A DNA stretch of 64,000 nucleotides, from the NCBI RefSeq assembly GCF_001613445.1, contig NZ_BDCJ01000012.1, positions 62,001 through 126,000 of the forward strand, written 5' to 3'. The stretch is from Nocardia grenadensis NBRC 108939 (GTDB taxonomy: Bacteria > Actinomycetota > Actinomycetes > Mycobacteriales > Mycobacteriaceae). Below are positions 33,657 through 43,093 of this stretch, piece after piece; position 1 is the first letter of the stretch; every line of letters starts with the position of its first letter. A program made the translations under genes and the position numbers. The notes below the pieces were generated by a model. That model saw nothing but the letters and a program-made list of their open reading frames with translations, ran no database searches and was not told the DNA's origin.

Positions 33657-34517
33657 TCAGTGGTTCTGGGCCGCCGGGCCGTTCTCCCCCGTGATCGGGA
33701 GGCTCGCCTGGACGAACTCGCCGCCGAACGGAGTGAGCGCGATACCGCGGTGCTGGAGGTTGCCGCGGCCACCGGCCTGTTTCAGCAATTCGATCGCGGG
33801 TGCCTGGGCTTCCAGCAGTTGGTAGCGCTCGGGGGTGCCCACCGCTTCGGGCAGCAACTCGATCAGCCCGATCCGGCGCAGATTGGCCAGGTAACGCTGG
33901 ACCCGGTCGGGATGGCGCAGCCCGGCGTGCTCGCCGATCATGCTCACCCCGACCTCGGCCGTACCCGATCCCTGGTCCGCCTTACGCGAAGCGCGCCGGG
34001 TGCGGCGGCCGCCGCGGACGGTTACGGCCGGTTGCGGCCCGTCGAGGCGGAGCAGGCGCAGGATGCGGGCTTCGTCGGAGGTGAGCTCGGCCAGAATGCG
34101 GGCGAAGGCCGGATGGCCCTCGTCGGCGGCCCGCGGGCTGGCGGCCAGGCGCAACAGCGCGGCACCCTGCTCGCGCAATGAGCGTTCGGTGGGGTTGTCC
34201 AGAGCCGACGGTTCCGCCGCGGCGACACCCAGTGCCCGGCGCAGGGCCTCCTGGGCCCGCGCGACCGCCTCGGTGCGGATCTCGGCCGGGGGCAGCCCGG
34301 CCATACTGCCGCGCACCACCGTCTCGGTGATATCGAGGGCGGTGTGCACACCCCAGCGGGTGGTGCCCGATACCGCCGAGGCCGCGACCCGTGCGACTCC
34401 GCTCACGGCCCGTACGGTGGCGGCGGGGCCGCCGGACCGCCCGCTCCCGCCGGCCCGACCGCTACCGTCGCGCCGCTCGGGCTCACCGCTGTCCCGCGTT
34501 TCCCGTTTCACAGCCAT
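33657..34517 (-). CDS. Abi-alpha (DUF4393) protein, copy 1
   Basis: 286 residues starting MAVKRETRD. The first 40 residues are Gly/Arg/Ser-rich. A helical segment follows (VRAVSGVARVAASAVSGTTRWGVHTALDITETVVRGS), then the Abi-alpha core: LREQGAALLRLAASPRAADEGHPAFARILAELTSDEARILRLLRLDGPQP. The end has a winged-helix-like part (YLANLRRIGLIEL and LTPFGGEFV). Abi-alpha is named from phage abortive infection, but its mechanism is unknown. It overlaps the end of the DUF445 gene by 10 bases and has a divergent paralogue beyond that gene. Confidence 0.75.
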   Translation of the reverse strand: MAVKRETRDSGEPERRDGSGRAGGSGRSGGPAATVRAVSGVARVAASAVSGTTRWGVHTALDITETVVRGSMAGLPPAEIRTEAVARAQEALRRALGVAAAEPSALDNPTERSLREQGAALLRLAASPRAADEGHPAFARILAELTSDEARILRLLRLDGPQPAVTVRGGRRTRRASRKADQGSGTAEVGVSMIGEHAGLRHPDRVQRYLANLRRIGLIELLPEAVGTPERYQLLEAQAPAIELLKQAGGRGNLQHRGIALTPFGGEFVQASLPITGENGPAAQNH

Positions 34518-35830
34518 GTCGTCGCCACCCCCGTTCCGAAGACCAGGATATGCGCGTATCCGGCGAACAGTCCCAGTACGCCGCCGTGCACGAAAAGCAG
34601 CCACTCGTCCTGTTTGATCGCCGCCCGCAGCATATCGACGAAATCGCCTGGCGACAGTTCGGACATCTGCTTGGAGATATAGGCGCCGATCTGCTTGCCC
34701 TGGCGCACGTTGAAGTCCTCGTCGGCGAAGGCGAGCGGCGCGATGGCCATCGCCTCGGAGGTCAGGGTCTCGGTCAGCGTGCGGTAGTCACGGCTGCCGA
34801 GTACCAGTTTCACCGCCCCGCGCGCCGGTCCCAGTGCCCGGTCGGCGGCGGGGCGCAGGGTGTCTTCCAGCATTTGCAGGGTGCGGTCGGATTTGGGTCC
34901 GTTCAGCAGCTCGTCGCCGATATTGGCCACCGTCATCACCTGGGTCGAGACCAGTTCGGCGTATCCGGTGGTGATCTCGTCCTGGCGTTTGATCAGCAGA
35001 CCCTGCCGCCACGGGCACCACCATTTCGGCTCGGCGGGGGCGAAGATCATGTTCAGGCCGACCCAGTTGACGACCCAGCCGATGATCACCCCGCCGATCG
35101 GCAGCACCGCCAGCGTGGGCCAGCCGGTGACATGCAGTATCGCGACCAGCACCACGCCCATCGGGGCGCCGAAGTAGAGGCCGAAATTCTGCATGAACCG
35201 CAATTCCTTGGCGCCGAGCACCTGGAACAACTGGTTGAGCAGTTGCGGCCGGGCCTGGAAATAACGAATGACCATCTGTTTGACATCGAGCAGTTGATCG
35301 ATGTTCGTGCCGAGTTCGGTGGTGAGCTCGCGCAGGATATCCGGCAGTTGCTGGCGCACTCTCTCGTGCACCATCTCCCGGACCTGACCGGGCAGGTTGT
35401 ACCAGAGCTGCGGATGCTCACGGCGCAGGATCGACTCGACGATATCGCGGATCTGGGTCTCGGCCGTCCCCGCCAGATGCTCGGCGAGGGCGTCGGGTTC
35501 CAGTTCTCGATAGAAGTCGGCGACACTACCCAGTTTCGAAAGGCCTTTGTCCACCGCGATACTGGCCATCTTGTCGGCCCGTGAGGGGACGATGCCCTGC
35601 CAGCCGAAGCGGCCGTCATGGCTGAGCAACGGCAGGATCTGGATACGCTTGGGCAGGTACGGGTACAGATACCGCAGGCCGGGCACCCGGATACCGTGAA
35701 ATGCGATCGGCCGGAACAGCATCAGCACACCGGTCCAGTTGGTGACGTAGCCGATGACTCCGGTGAACAGCGGAATGGTCAGCAATTCCAGGAGGATCGT
35801 CGGGTGTACCCCGAATACACTCTCCAACAC
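34508..35830 (-). CDS. DUF445 membrane protein
   Basis: 440 residues. Membrane segments lie at the N-terminus (LLELLTIPLFTGVIGYVTNWTGVLMLF), in the middle (GVVLVAILHVTGWPTLAVLPIGGVIIGWVVNWVG) and at the C-terminus (LLFVHGGVLGLFAGYAHILVF). The two TNW/NW-x-G motifs are the DUF445 hallmark. The soluble part between is helical. GTG start has AGGAGGG 6 bases upstream. The gene is the first of a two-gene unit with Abi-alpha copy 1 and is divergent from copy 2. The function of DUF445 is not known to me. Confidence 0.8.
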   Translation of the reverse strand: MLESVFGVHPTILLELLTIPLFTGVIGYVTNWTGVLMLFRPIAFHGIRVPGLRYLYPYLPKRIQILPLLSHDGRFGWQGIVPSRADKMASIAVDKGLSKLGSVADFYRELEPDALAEHLAGTAETQIRDIVESILRREHPQLWYNLPGQVREMVHERVRQQLPDILRELTTELGTNIDQLLDVKQMVIRYFQARPQLLNQLFQVLGAKELRFMQNFGLYFGAPMGVVLVAILHVTGWPTLAVLPIGGVIIGWVVNWVGLNMIFAPAEPKWWCPWRQGLLIKRQDEITTGYAELVSTQVMTVANIGDELLNGPKSDRTLQMLEDTLRPAADRALGPARGAVKLVLGSRDYRTLTETLTSEAMAIAPLAFADEDFNVRQGKQIGAYISKQMSELSPGDFVDMLRAAIKQDEWLLFVHGGVLGLFAGYAHILVFGTGVATTWL

Positions 35831-36056
35831 GACACACCCTCCTGCTCCGGTGATCGCCGCCTCACCGGGACCCTCAAATTAGCACCACCACCGGACGGCG
35901 ACCGCGCCGCGGCGGACGTCCCGGCGGTAGCGCGTTCGGGTCCGGCACACCAGTGTCCCAGACGAGAGCCGGATTCATGGTCCGGCGGCGAGTGATCGCG
36001 GCGAATGGGCAATAATCGGTGAGCGGATTCGTTCATCTGGCGATATCGGAGTAGAC

Positions 36057-37058
36057 GTGGCAGACGACAGGACCGGACAGGAGATCCCCCGGACCGGTTC
36101 CCGTGCCGTGCAGCGCAGCGGGCCCCCGGGGGCCAGGCGGGTATCGGGAAACGCGCGCGGTGCGTCCCCGAACGGTGTGCGCGCGGCTACCTCGGACGTC
36201 GAACGCCGGCCCCCGTCGAGTGTGGAACGCGGCGCCGATATCGAACAGCGGCAGATCAGCAATGAGGCCCGTCTCATCCGCGGTGTGTTCCGGGCGGCCG
36301 GCCTGGCGGCGGGCAGTGTGGTGCGCGGTGGCCAGTGGGCGGTCAACACCTCCTACGAGATGACCCGGGAGATCACCCAGGCCGCCCTGGACGGGGAATC
36401 CTCGGCCGAGATCGCCGAACGGACCGGTAACGCGCTGCGCTCCATCGCGCGCAATGCCCTCGGCGTCACCGAGGGTTCGGTGCGCGAGATCGTCAGCTAT
36501 GTCCCCACCGGGCAGACCCCGCCCCAGCAGACCGTGGCGGTCGGCTCCTATCTGCGTTCGGCCAGCGTCGCCGAACTGCGCCGCCGCGGGGACGCCCTGC
36601 TGGCCCGGTCGGCGGATGTGTACTTCACCGAAGAGGTGCATCCGGCCTATGACCGGATCCTGGACGAACTGGCGCCCGACGAGGCCCGCATCCTGCGCTA
36701 TATGGCCCTCAACGGGCCGCAGCCGACGGTCGATGTGCGCACCAACCGCCCACTGGGTATCGGATCGGAGTTGATCGCCGGGGGGCTGACGTCGGTGCCG
36801 GAGCAGGCCGGGGTTCGGTACATGGACCGCGCGCGCTCGTACCTGATCAACCTCGGCCGGTTGGGTCTGACCGATAATTCCGACGATCCGGTGGTACTGA
36901 GTCGCTATATGGTGCTGGAGGTTCAGCCGATCGTGGAGGCAGCGCTGAAAAAAGCGGGCCGCGCACCGAAAATTGTCCGCAAAAGCTTGCGTCTGACCGA
37001 GTTCGGAGAGGATTTCTGCCGGACCTGCTTCACCATGGGCAACGGCGAGCGGCCCTGA
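36057..37058 (+). CDS. Abi-alpha (DUF4393) protein, copy 2
   Basis: 333 residues, a clear paralogue of copy 1. The shared core is HPAYDRILDELAPDEARILRYMALNGPQPTVDVR versus HPAFARILAELTSDEARILRLLRLDGPQPAVTVR. Upstream there is again a Gly/Arg-rich start and an amphipathic part (FRAAGLAAGSVVRGGQWAVNTSYEMTREITQAAL). The end has YLINLGRLGLTDN and LTEFGEDFCRTC. GTG start has GGAG 5 bases upstream. It is transcribed away from the DUF445/Abi-alpha pair with a shared 226-base control region. Confidence 0.75.
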   Translation: MADDRTGQEIPRTGSRAVQRSGPPGARRVSGNARGASPNGVRAATSDVERRPPSSVERGADIEQRQISNEARLIRGVFRAAGLAAGSVVRGGQWAVNTSYEMTREITQAALDGESSAEIAERTGNALRSIARNALGVTEGSVREIVSYVPTGQTPPQQTVAVGSYLRSASVAELRRRGDALLARSADVYFTEEVHPAYDRILDELAPDEARILRYMALNGPQPTVDVRTNRPLGIGSELIAGGLTSVPEQAGVRYMDRARSYLINLGRLGLTDNSDDPVVLSRYMVLEVQPIVEAALKKAGRAPKIVRKSLRLTEFGEDFCRTCFTMGNGERP

Positions 37059-37206
37059 TATCGATCCGGCGAACCGGGCCTGCGCGGACCTTTTCGTAAT
37101 CGGTGATCCGCGCCCGGAGTCCGTGATATCGCCGACGCAGGATAGCAATCCGATACAGATCTGAATTACCTCCCATTTTGTCCATTTCAGGTGGGATGGT
37201 GGAGGG

Positions 37207-38043
37207 ATGGACCAGGGCGAAGAGCGCAACGATCCCGGGCCACGCCCGGGTGGTTTTCCGCGGCGGCCGGGCCAGAGCAGCGACACCATGGCCTTCTCCG
37301 GCCCCGCACTCGCGGCCGCATTGGGGGCCGGACTCGACGTCTCGCTGCCTCCGCGGCTCGAGCCCGAGGCAGATGTGCCGCTGACGATGGGGCCGATGCG
37401 GCCCGGCGAACGATCCGGGGTGAACGCTGTGCCGACCGACGATATCCTCGCGATACATCGCCTGAAATTCCGATACCTGCGTGCCCTGGACACCAAACAC
37501 TGGGACGAGCTCGCGGACACGATGGTGCCGGAGGCGACGGCCACCTACAGCGAATACCTCCAGTTCGAATCACGGGAAGCATTCCTCACATTCCTGCGCA
37601 ATACCCTCGGGCCGCACGTCATCACCGAACATCGCTGCGATCACCCCGAGATCGATGTGAACGGAGACCGGGCCACCGGAATCTGGTACCTGTCCGATAC
37701 CGCGCTGATTCCGGAGAACAATATGCTGCTGCGTGGCTCCGCCTTCTACAACGATGAATACGTGCGCTGCGACGATGGCCACTGGCGGATATCGCGCACC
37801 GGATACGAACGCACCTACGAAGTGGTGCTCTCGCTCAGTGACCTGCCCAGCCTGCGGCTGACCGCCAACCGCTGGGGTCTGATGCAGCAGGCCACCGGGG
37901 TCGAGGAGGTCGAGCGCGTCCCACGCGACCACCCGCAGGCGGGTGCCGGAACGGGTAACGCGGAGGCAGGTCCCCCGGCCGGCGATGGGGAGGTCGACAC
38001 CGACCGCGAGTATCCCGGCCCGGAGAACCGGGCGGCCGGTTGA
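37207..38043 (+). CDS. SnoaL-like/NTF2-fold protein
   Basis: 278 residues. The central part (about 76-200) is an NTF2-like domain of the SnoaL_4 type: IHRLKFRYLRALDTKHWDELADTMVPEATATYSEYLQFESREAFLTFL, ITEHRCDHPEIDVNGDRATGIWYL and YNDEYVRCDDGHWRISRTGYERTYE. Such domains bind or turn over small hydrophobic substrates. The first 75 and the last 50 residues are Pro/Gly-rich and look disordered. A later GTG at 37420 would give just the domain, so the start is not certain. Confidence 0.75.
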   Translation: MDQGEERNDPGPRPGGFPRRPGQSSDTMAFSGPALAAALGAGLDVSLPPRLEPEADVPLTMGPMRPGERSGVNAVPTDDILAIHRLKFRYLRALDTKHWDELADTMVPEATATYSEYLQFESREAFLTFLRNTLGPHVITEHRCDHPEIDVNGDRATGIWYLSDTALIPENNMLLRGSAFYNDEYVRCDDGHWRISRTGYERTYEVVLSLSDLPSLRLTANRWGLMQQATGVEEVERVPRDHPQAGAGTGNAEAGPPAGDGEVDTDREYPGPENRAAG

Positions 38044-38049
38044 GCCCGG

Positions 38050-39693
38050 TCAGTCGGCGGCGGCGACCAGCGGTTCCAGCGTGAGATCGGGCATCTCCTT
38101 CTGGATGTACTGCAACCGCCATTTATCGCTGAAGACGGCCAGGATCGCGCCGTCGCTACGGGTGAACACCTCCACCCCGCGCTGACGGTCGAGTTCGGGT
38201 GCCGATTCGGCGTCGGTGCGCCGGGCGATCGTATAGGCGAGGTTGTCGAGTTGGGTCTCCACACCGAACTCGCCCTGCATACGGGCCGTCACCACTTCGA
38301 ACTGCATGGGACCGACCGCCGCGAGAACCGGGGAGGCGTCACCACGCGAATCGTTGCGCAGGACCTGCACCACGCCCTCGGAATCGAGCTGGTCGATGGC
38401 CTTGCGGAACTGCTTGTACTTGCCCGCGCTCTGCGCTCGTAGCGCGGCGAAATGTTCCGGCGCGAACGACGGAATGGGCGGGAACTCGACCTTCTTGTCC
38501 ACGAACAGCGTGTGGCCGGGGGCCAAAGCGGTCGCGTTCACCAGGCCCACCACGTCACCGGGATAGGCGGTATCCACGGTGGCGCGTTCCCGGCCGAATA
38601 CGGTGAGCGCGTATTTGGTCGCGAACGGGCGACCGGTCTGGGCGTGGGTGACGACCATGCCGCGTTCGAACTCCCCGGATACGATCCGCATGAAGGCCAG
38701 CCGGTCGCGATGGGCGGTATCCATCCCGGCCTGCACCTTGAACACCACCGCGCTGAACGGATCCGCGGGCTGCCGCGGGGTACCGTCCACCGCGTCCCGT
38801 GCGCCGGGGGCGGGCGCGAGCGCCACCAGGGTTTCCAGCAGCTGCCGGACTCCGAAGTTCAACATGGCCGAGGCATAGATCACCGGCGAGGTCTGCCCGG
38901 CGAGGAAGAGTTCCTGGTCGTGGTCCTGACCGGTGGCCGAGAGCAGTTCGCTCTCCTCCGCGGCGGTGGTCCACGGCTCACCCTCCCGGGCTTCGGCGGC
39001 CGCCGGGGTCAGCGATTCCTCGGGCGCGATCGTGGCGCCGCCGGCGGTCCGGGTGAAATGGATGTATTCGGCAGGGGCGCCGTCGGGCCCGCGACGCAGC
39101 AGGCCGCGGAAATCGCCGGCGATCCCGACCGGGAGGAACAGCGGGGTCGGCGTGAGACCGATCCGCTCGTCGATCTCGTCGAGCAGTTCCAACGGAGCGC
39201 GGCCCGGCCGGTCCCATTTGTTGATGACCGTGATCACCGGGATACCGCGATGCCGGCACACCTGGAACAGTTTCAAGGTCTGTGGTTCCAGGCCCTTGGC
39301 GGCGTCGATCAGCATCACCGCGGCATCGACCGCGGTCAGTACGCGGTAGGTGTCCTCGGAGAAATCGGAGTGACCGGGGGTGTCGACGAGATTGATCACA
39401 TTGTCGATCTCGGAGCCGGCGGCCCGGTAGTTGAACTGCAGCGCGGTGGAGCTCACCGAGATACCGCGCGCCTTCTCCATCTCCATCCAGTCCGACACCG
39501 TAGATTTACGTCCGGCCTTGCCGTGGATAGCGCCCGCCTCGGCGATCTTGCGCGCGTGCAGCGCGAGAGCTTCGGTAAGCGTCGATTTACCCGCGTCGGG
39601 GTGGGAGATCACGGCGAAAGTGCGGCGCCGCGACACCTCGGCGGCCAATCCGCGCGCAGCGGGTGCGACGGAGCCCTCGGTGGAGGCGGTCAA
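38050..39693 (-). CDS. prfC: Peptide chain release factor 3
   Basis: 547 residues, translational GTPase that recycles RF1/RF2 from the ribosome. G motifs: SHPDAGKSTL, KARGISVSS (switch 1 T), DTPGHSDFSEDTYR and NKWDRPGRAP. Domain 2 and the RF3-specific C-terminal part (FAPEHFAALR, KYKQFRKAIDQLDSEGVVQVL, VGPMQFEVV) are all present. A TTG start at 39693 is chosen because AAAGG lies 8 bases upstream and the longer frame adds an unlike stretch. prfC is absent from many actinobacteria, so it is a notable extra between the SnoaL gene and rplY. Confidence 0.92.
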   Translation of the reverse strand: MTASTEGSVAPAARGLAAEVSRRRTFAVISHPDAGKSTLTEALALHARKIAEAGAIHGKAGRKSTVSDWMEMEKARGISVSSTALQFNYRAAGSEIDNVINLVDTPGHSDFSEDTYRVLTAVDAAVMLIDAAKGLEPQTLKLFQVCRHRGIPVITVINKWDRPGRAPLELLDEIDERIGLTPTPLFLPVGIAGDFRGLLRRGPDGAPAEYIHFTRTAGGATIAPEESLTPAAAEAREGEPWTTAAEESELLSATGQDHDQELFLAGQTSPVIYASAMLNFGVRQLLETLVALAPAPGARDAVDGTPRQPADPFSAVVFKVQAGMDTAHRDRLAFMRIVSGEFERGMVVTHAQTGRPFATKYALTVFGRERATVDTAYPGDVVGLVNATALAPGHTLFVDKKVEFPPIPSFAPEHFAALRAQSAGKYKQFRKAIDQLDSEGVVQVLRNDSRGDASPVLAAVGPMQFEVVTARMQGEFGVETQLDNLAYTIARRTDAESAPELDRQRGVEVFTRSDGAILAVFSDKWRLQYIQKEMPDLTLEPLVAAAD

Positions 39694-39982
39694 CGGAAAC
39701 AACCTTTCGGACGATAGGGAGAACCTGTCCAGGCTACGTGACGGTGCTGACCAGGCGTCCACGTGCCGCCCACTACCCGATTCAGGAGTTATTCGGGGAC
39801 TGAGTTACAGTATTCGGGTTGTCTCGGCGAGGGTTCGCATTTCTGCGGCACCGTGATCGACGCGGCGCGGCTTCCGGCCGCCTCCGATCGGTCCTCGCCT
39901 GACGAGCAGACCAACCGACCAGGGGCGCGATTACCCTGGCACCGCCCACCAGTCCGGTATAGCCGTAGGAGTTATTTCAGTC

Positions 39983-40579
39983 ATGTCCGACGTCAACCTT
40001 CTCGAAGCGCAGATCCGCACCGAGTTCGGCAAGGGCGCAGCGCGCCGTACCCGCCGCGCGGGCAACGTGCCGGCCGTGCTGTACGGGCACCAGTCGGACC
40101 CCCAGCATCTGTCGCTGGACGCGCTGTCGTTCGCGGCCATCCTGCGTCAGCACGGCACCAATGCGGTGCTGAACCTGAACATCGAGGGCCGCAAGCAGCT
40201 CGCGCTGACCAAGTCGGTCGTGGTGCACCCCATCCACCGCTACATCGAGCACGCCGACCTGCTGATCGTCCAGCGCGGCGAAGAGGTCACCGCCGATGTG
40301 CCGGTCACCCTCACCGGTGAGGCCGGCCCGGGCACCCTGGTCACCCAGGAGGCCACCACCATCTCGGTATCGGCCGAGGCGCTCAACATTCCCGAGTCGG
40401 TCGAGGTTTCCATCGCCGGCGCCGAGGTGGGCACCCAGATCACCGCGGGCGCCATCGAGCTGCCCAAGGGCGTCAGCCTGGCCGGTGACCCCGAAGCCCT
40501 GATCGTGAATATCGTCGAGCCCCGCGCCGCCGAGCCGGAGCCCGAGGCCGAGGGCGCCGAGGGCGAGAGCGCCGAATAA
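39983..40579 (+). CDS. rplY: 50S ribosomal protein L25 (CTC type)
   Basis: 198 residues. The N-terminal L25 domain ([36 protein letters not shown]) binds 5S rRNA. The second, CTC-type beta domain is [12 protein letters not shown] through [27 protein letters not shown]. The end is an acidic Glu/Ala tail. GTAGGAG lies upstream of the ATG. It forms an operon with pth, 17 bases downstream, as in mycobacteria. Confidence 0.95.
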   Translation: MSDVNLLEAQIRTEFGKGAARRTRRAGNVPAVLYGHQSDPQHLSLDALSFAAILRQHGTNAVLNLNIEGRKQLALTKSVVVHPIHRYIEHADLLIVQRGEEVTADVPVTLTGEAGPGTLVTQEATTISVSAEALNIPESVEVSIAGAEVGTQITAGAIELPKGVSLAGDPEALIVNIVEPRAAEPEPEAEGAEGESAE

Positions 40580-40596
40580 AGAACCGGCCCCTCTCG

Positions 40597-41172
40597 ATGG
40601 CCGATACCGCGCCGGCGCTCGTCGTCGGCCTGGGCAATCCGGGTCCCGCCTACGAGCGCACCCGGCACAATGTGGGCTTCCTGGTCGCCGACTCGCTCGC
40701 GGAGCGGGTCGGTGGCCGGTTCACCGCGCACAAGAAGTCGGGCGCCGATCTGTTGCAGGCGCGGTTGGACGGACGACAGGTACTGATCGCGAAACCGCGG
40801 TCGTACATGAATCTGTCCGGCCGGCCGGTGGCGGCGCTGGCCCGGTTCTTCTCGGTGCCGCCCACCGAGGTCGTGGTGATCCACGACGAGCTGGATATCC
40901 CGTTCGGTGAGATCCGGCTCAAACGTGGCGGGGGTGAGGGCGGACATAACGGCCTACGGTCGGTGTCCGGGGCTCTCACCAGCAAGGACTATTTGCGGAC
41001 CCGGATCGGTATCGGGCGACCGCCCGGCCGGCAGGACCCGGCCGATTATGTGTTGAAGCCCTTTTCGTCGGTTGAGCGCAAAGAGCTCCCGACGGTGGTG
41101 GAGCAGGCCGCCGACGCGGTGGAACTGCTGCTGCGGGTGGGGCTGGAAGCCGCCCAGAATCAACTGCACTGA
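40597..41172 (+). CDS. pth: Peptidyl-tRNA hydrolase
   Basis: 191 residues; releases peptides from stalled peptidyl-tRNA. Motifs: [22 protein letters not shown] with the catalytic His of [15 protein letters not shown] with the substrate Asn, [11 protein letters not shown] (Asp) and [12 protein letters not shown] with its Asn. Length and order are normal. It sits directly downstream of rplY. Confidence 0.95.
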   Translation: MADTAPALVVGLGNPGPAYERTRHNVGFLVADSLAERVGGRFTAHKKSGADLLQARLDGRQVLIAKPRSYMNLSGRPVAALARFFSVPPTEVVVIHDELDIPFGEIRLKRGGGEGGHNGLRSVSGALTSKDYLRTRIGIGRPPGRQDPADYVLKPFSSVERKELPTVVEQAADAVELLLRVGLEAAQNQLH

Positions 41173-41288
41173 GCGCGGGCGACCGGATGTCGGGATAGTG
41201 CGGTGGGCGGTAGCGGACACCACCTGCGTCCGAACTGGACCGGGCACTGATGTTGAAGCTCGGGTTGTTCTGAAATTACTGCCCGGTT

Positions 41289-42260
41289 TCAGATCCGGGC
41301 AGCCAGGACGAGGGCAAAACGGTTGTCTGGGTCGGTCCAGGCGTGTTCGGTCGCGAAACCGGCGGCTCGTAGTTCGCCGTCGAGCCCGGGAAGGCGGAAC
41401 TTCGCGGAGATCTCGGTGCGTATCTGCTCGCCCCGCGCGAAACGCGCGGTGAAACCGAGATCGGCGACCGTCACCGCCATGTCCCGGATGGCTTCCAGCC
41501 GCATCTCGATCCATTCGTTGCCGGCATCCCAGTGCGCGATATGGCGAAAGGCATCCGGATCGAAATCGGCGCGCAGCCGGGAATTGAGGACTCGCAGCAC
41601 ATTGCGGTTGAATTCCGCGGTGAAGCCGGCGGCATCGTCGTAGGCGGGGACCATGATTTCGGGATCCACCACCAGCCCCGCGCCCAGTAGTAGTTGTTCG
41701 CCCGGTTCGAGGACATCGTGGATTCCGGTGAGGAATTCGGCACGTTCGTCGGGAACCATATTGCCGATGGTCCCGCCGAGGAACGCGATCATTCGGCGTC
41801 CCCCGCGCGGCAGCGTACCCAGGGTGTCGGTGAAATCACTGACCACCCCGTGGACCGCCAGGCCGGGAAAGTCCGCAGCTACCTCGTCCGCCGAAGCGCG
41901 CAGCGCTGTGGCCGAGACATCCTGCGGGACATAGGTTTTCAGCGGGCCCTGCGAGATGAGAGCGTTGAGCAGGATGTGGGTCTTGGCTGCCGATCCCGAC
42001 CCCAGTTCGACCAGGACCTCCGCCTGCGCGGTGCGGGCGATGGCCGGAGCGACCGATTCCAGGAGGGCGCGTTCGGTACGAGTGGGGTAGTACTCGGGCA
42101 GTGCGGTGATCTGCTCGAACAGTTCGCTACCGCGGGCATCGTAGAACCATTTCGGCGGCAGCCATTTCGGGCTCGCGGTGAGACCGCGCCGCGCGTCGGC
42201 GCGCAGCGCCTCGGTCAGGGCGGCGTCGGTGAGATGGACTTCCACGATCGGCTGGGTCAT
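41289..42260 (-). CDS. egtD: L-histidine N-alpha-trimethyltransferase
   Basis: 323 residues; methylates histidine three times to hercynine, the first committed substrate of ergothioneine synthesis. SAM motif VELGSGSAAKTHILLNAL, the family motif PKWFYDARGSELFEQITALPEYYPTRTE and FLGGTIGN are clear. ATG overlaps the egtC stop as ATGA, so it is the last gene of the egtABCD unit. The upstream extension of the frame is only egtC read in another frame. Confidence 0.95.
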   Translation of the reverse strand: MTQPIVEVHLTDAALTEALRADARRGLTASPKWLPPKWFYDARGSELFEQITALPEYYPTRTERALLESVAPAIARTAQAEVLVELGSGSAAKTHILLNALISQGPLKTYVPQDVSATALRASADEVAADFPGLAVHGVVSDFTDTLGTLPRGGRRMIAFLGGTIGNMVPDERAEFLTGIHDVLEPGEQLLLGAGLVVDPEIMVPAYDDAAGFTAEFNRNVLRVLNSRLRADFDPDAFRHIAHWDAGNEWIEMRLEAIRDMAVTVADLGFTARFARGEQIRTEISAKFRLPGLDGELRAAGFATEHAWTDPDNRFALVLAARI

Positions 42261-43093
42261 GGCGTCAGGCTTTCGGTCGCGGTGGAGCGGCCGAGGTCGA
42301 GGGTTTCGACACTCAGCTCGCCGGGTTCGGCATGCACGAGACTCCGATCCGGCAGCTGCTGCCACCGGGTGTCGTCGTCGTAGGGCTCGGAGGAAAGTAC
42401 GGCGAATTCGTCATCGATCAGCGCGTACAGCGAGTGGTAACAGGTCGTGGCCCACAGCGCCGTGCCGTTGCCGAGCAACAGGGTCACCCGGGCGTCAGGC
42501 GCGTGGTGCAGCACCCCGGTGACCAGCAGCCGCAGCGCGGTGCCGGGAGTTTCGGCGAGGCCGGCCGGCGGTTCGGGGTCCAGCAGCCGACGCAACAGGA
42601 CCCACAGTGCGGCGGAATCGGTCAGTGCCTCGGCTTCGAGGAGATGACTGGTCTCGTAGCGGCGGGTCATCCCGGCCCGGGTGGCCGCCACGTCGAGATC
42701 GGACAGGACCGCGGTGAGCACCGAACGCCACCCCGGTACCACACCGTTGTGGCTGAATGCCCAGTTCGCCCCGCAGAACGGCGCGCACGCCGCGCGTTCC
42801 ACCGGCATACCGACCGTGGCCGAGCGGACCGATCCGAGGACCGCGTGCGAGGTCAGCTGCGGCAGGACCTCGTCCACCGCGGGATCGGTCCAGATCGGAT
42901 CGGCATTGCGGTAGCGGGTCACCGACGCTGTATCCGGACGCCACCAGGCCACACCGAACCCGTCGGCATTGATCGTGCCGCCGCCGCGCATCTCACGCGG
43001 TGCCCATGCCTGGGTACGCAGCGAATGCGGGCCGCGGGTGAGCACGTCGCCCACCGGCACAGGTGCGCCCACATAGCCGATGTGCCGGCACAT
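42257..43093 (-). CDS. egtC: Gamma-glutamyl-hercynylcysteine sulfoxide hydrolase
   Basis: 278 residues, class II glutamine-amidotransferase fold that removes the gamma-glutamyl group from the ergothioneine intermediate. After Met removal the protein starts with the nucleophile Cys (MCRHIGYVGAP). NADGFGVAWW and FSHNGVVPGW with the oxyanion Asn-Gly are typical. Its ATG overlaps the egtB stop (TGATG) and its own stop overlaps egtD (ATGA). Confidence 0.94.
   Translation of the reverse strand: MCRHIGYVGAPVPVGDVLTRGPHSLRTQAWAPREMRGGGTINADGFGVAWWRPDTASVTRYRNADPIWTDPAVDEVLPQLTSHAVLGSVRSATVGMPVERAACAPFCGANWAFSHNGVVPGWRSVLTAVLSDLDVAATRAGMTRRYETSHLLEAEALTDSAALWVLLRRLLDPEPPAGLAETPGTALRLLVTGVLHHAPDARVTLLLGNGTALWATTCYHSLYALIDDEFAVLSSEPYDDDTRWQQLPDRSLVHAEPGELSVETLDLGRSTATESLTP

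Noticed and set aside
31352..33772. 806-codon minus-strand frame opposite the ABC-F gene
   Set aside because: Composition is that of a reverse-strand shadow, and the plus-strand ABC-F protein has both ATPase signatures.
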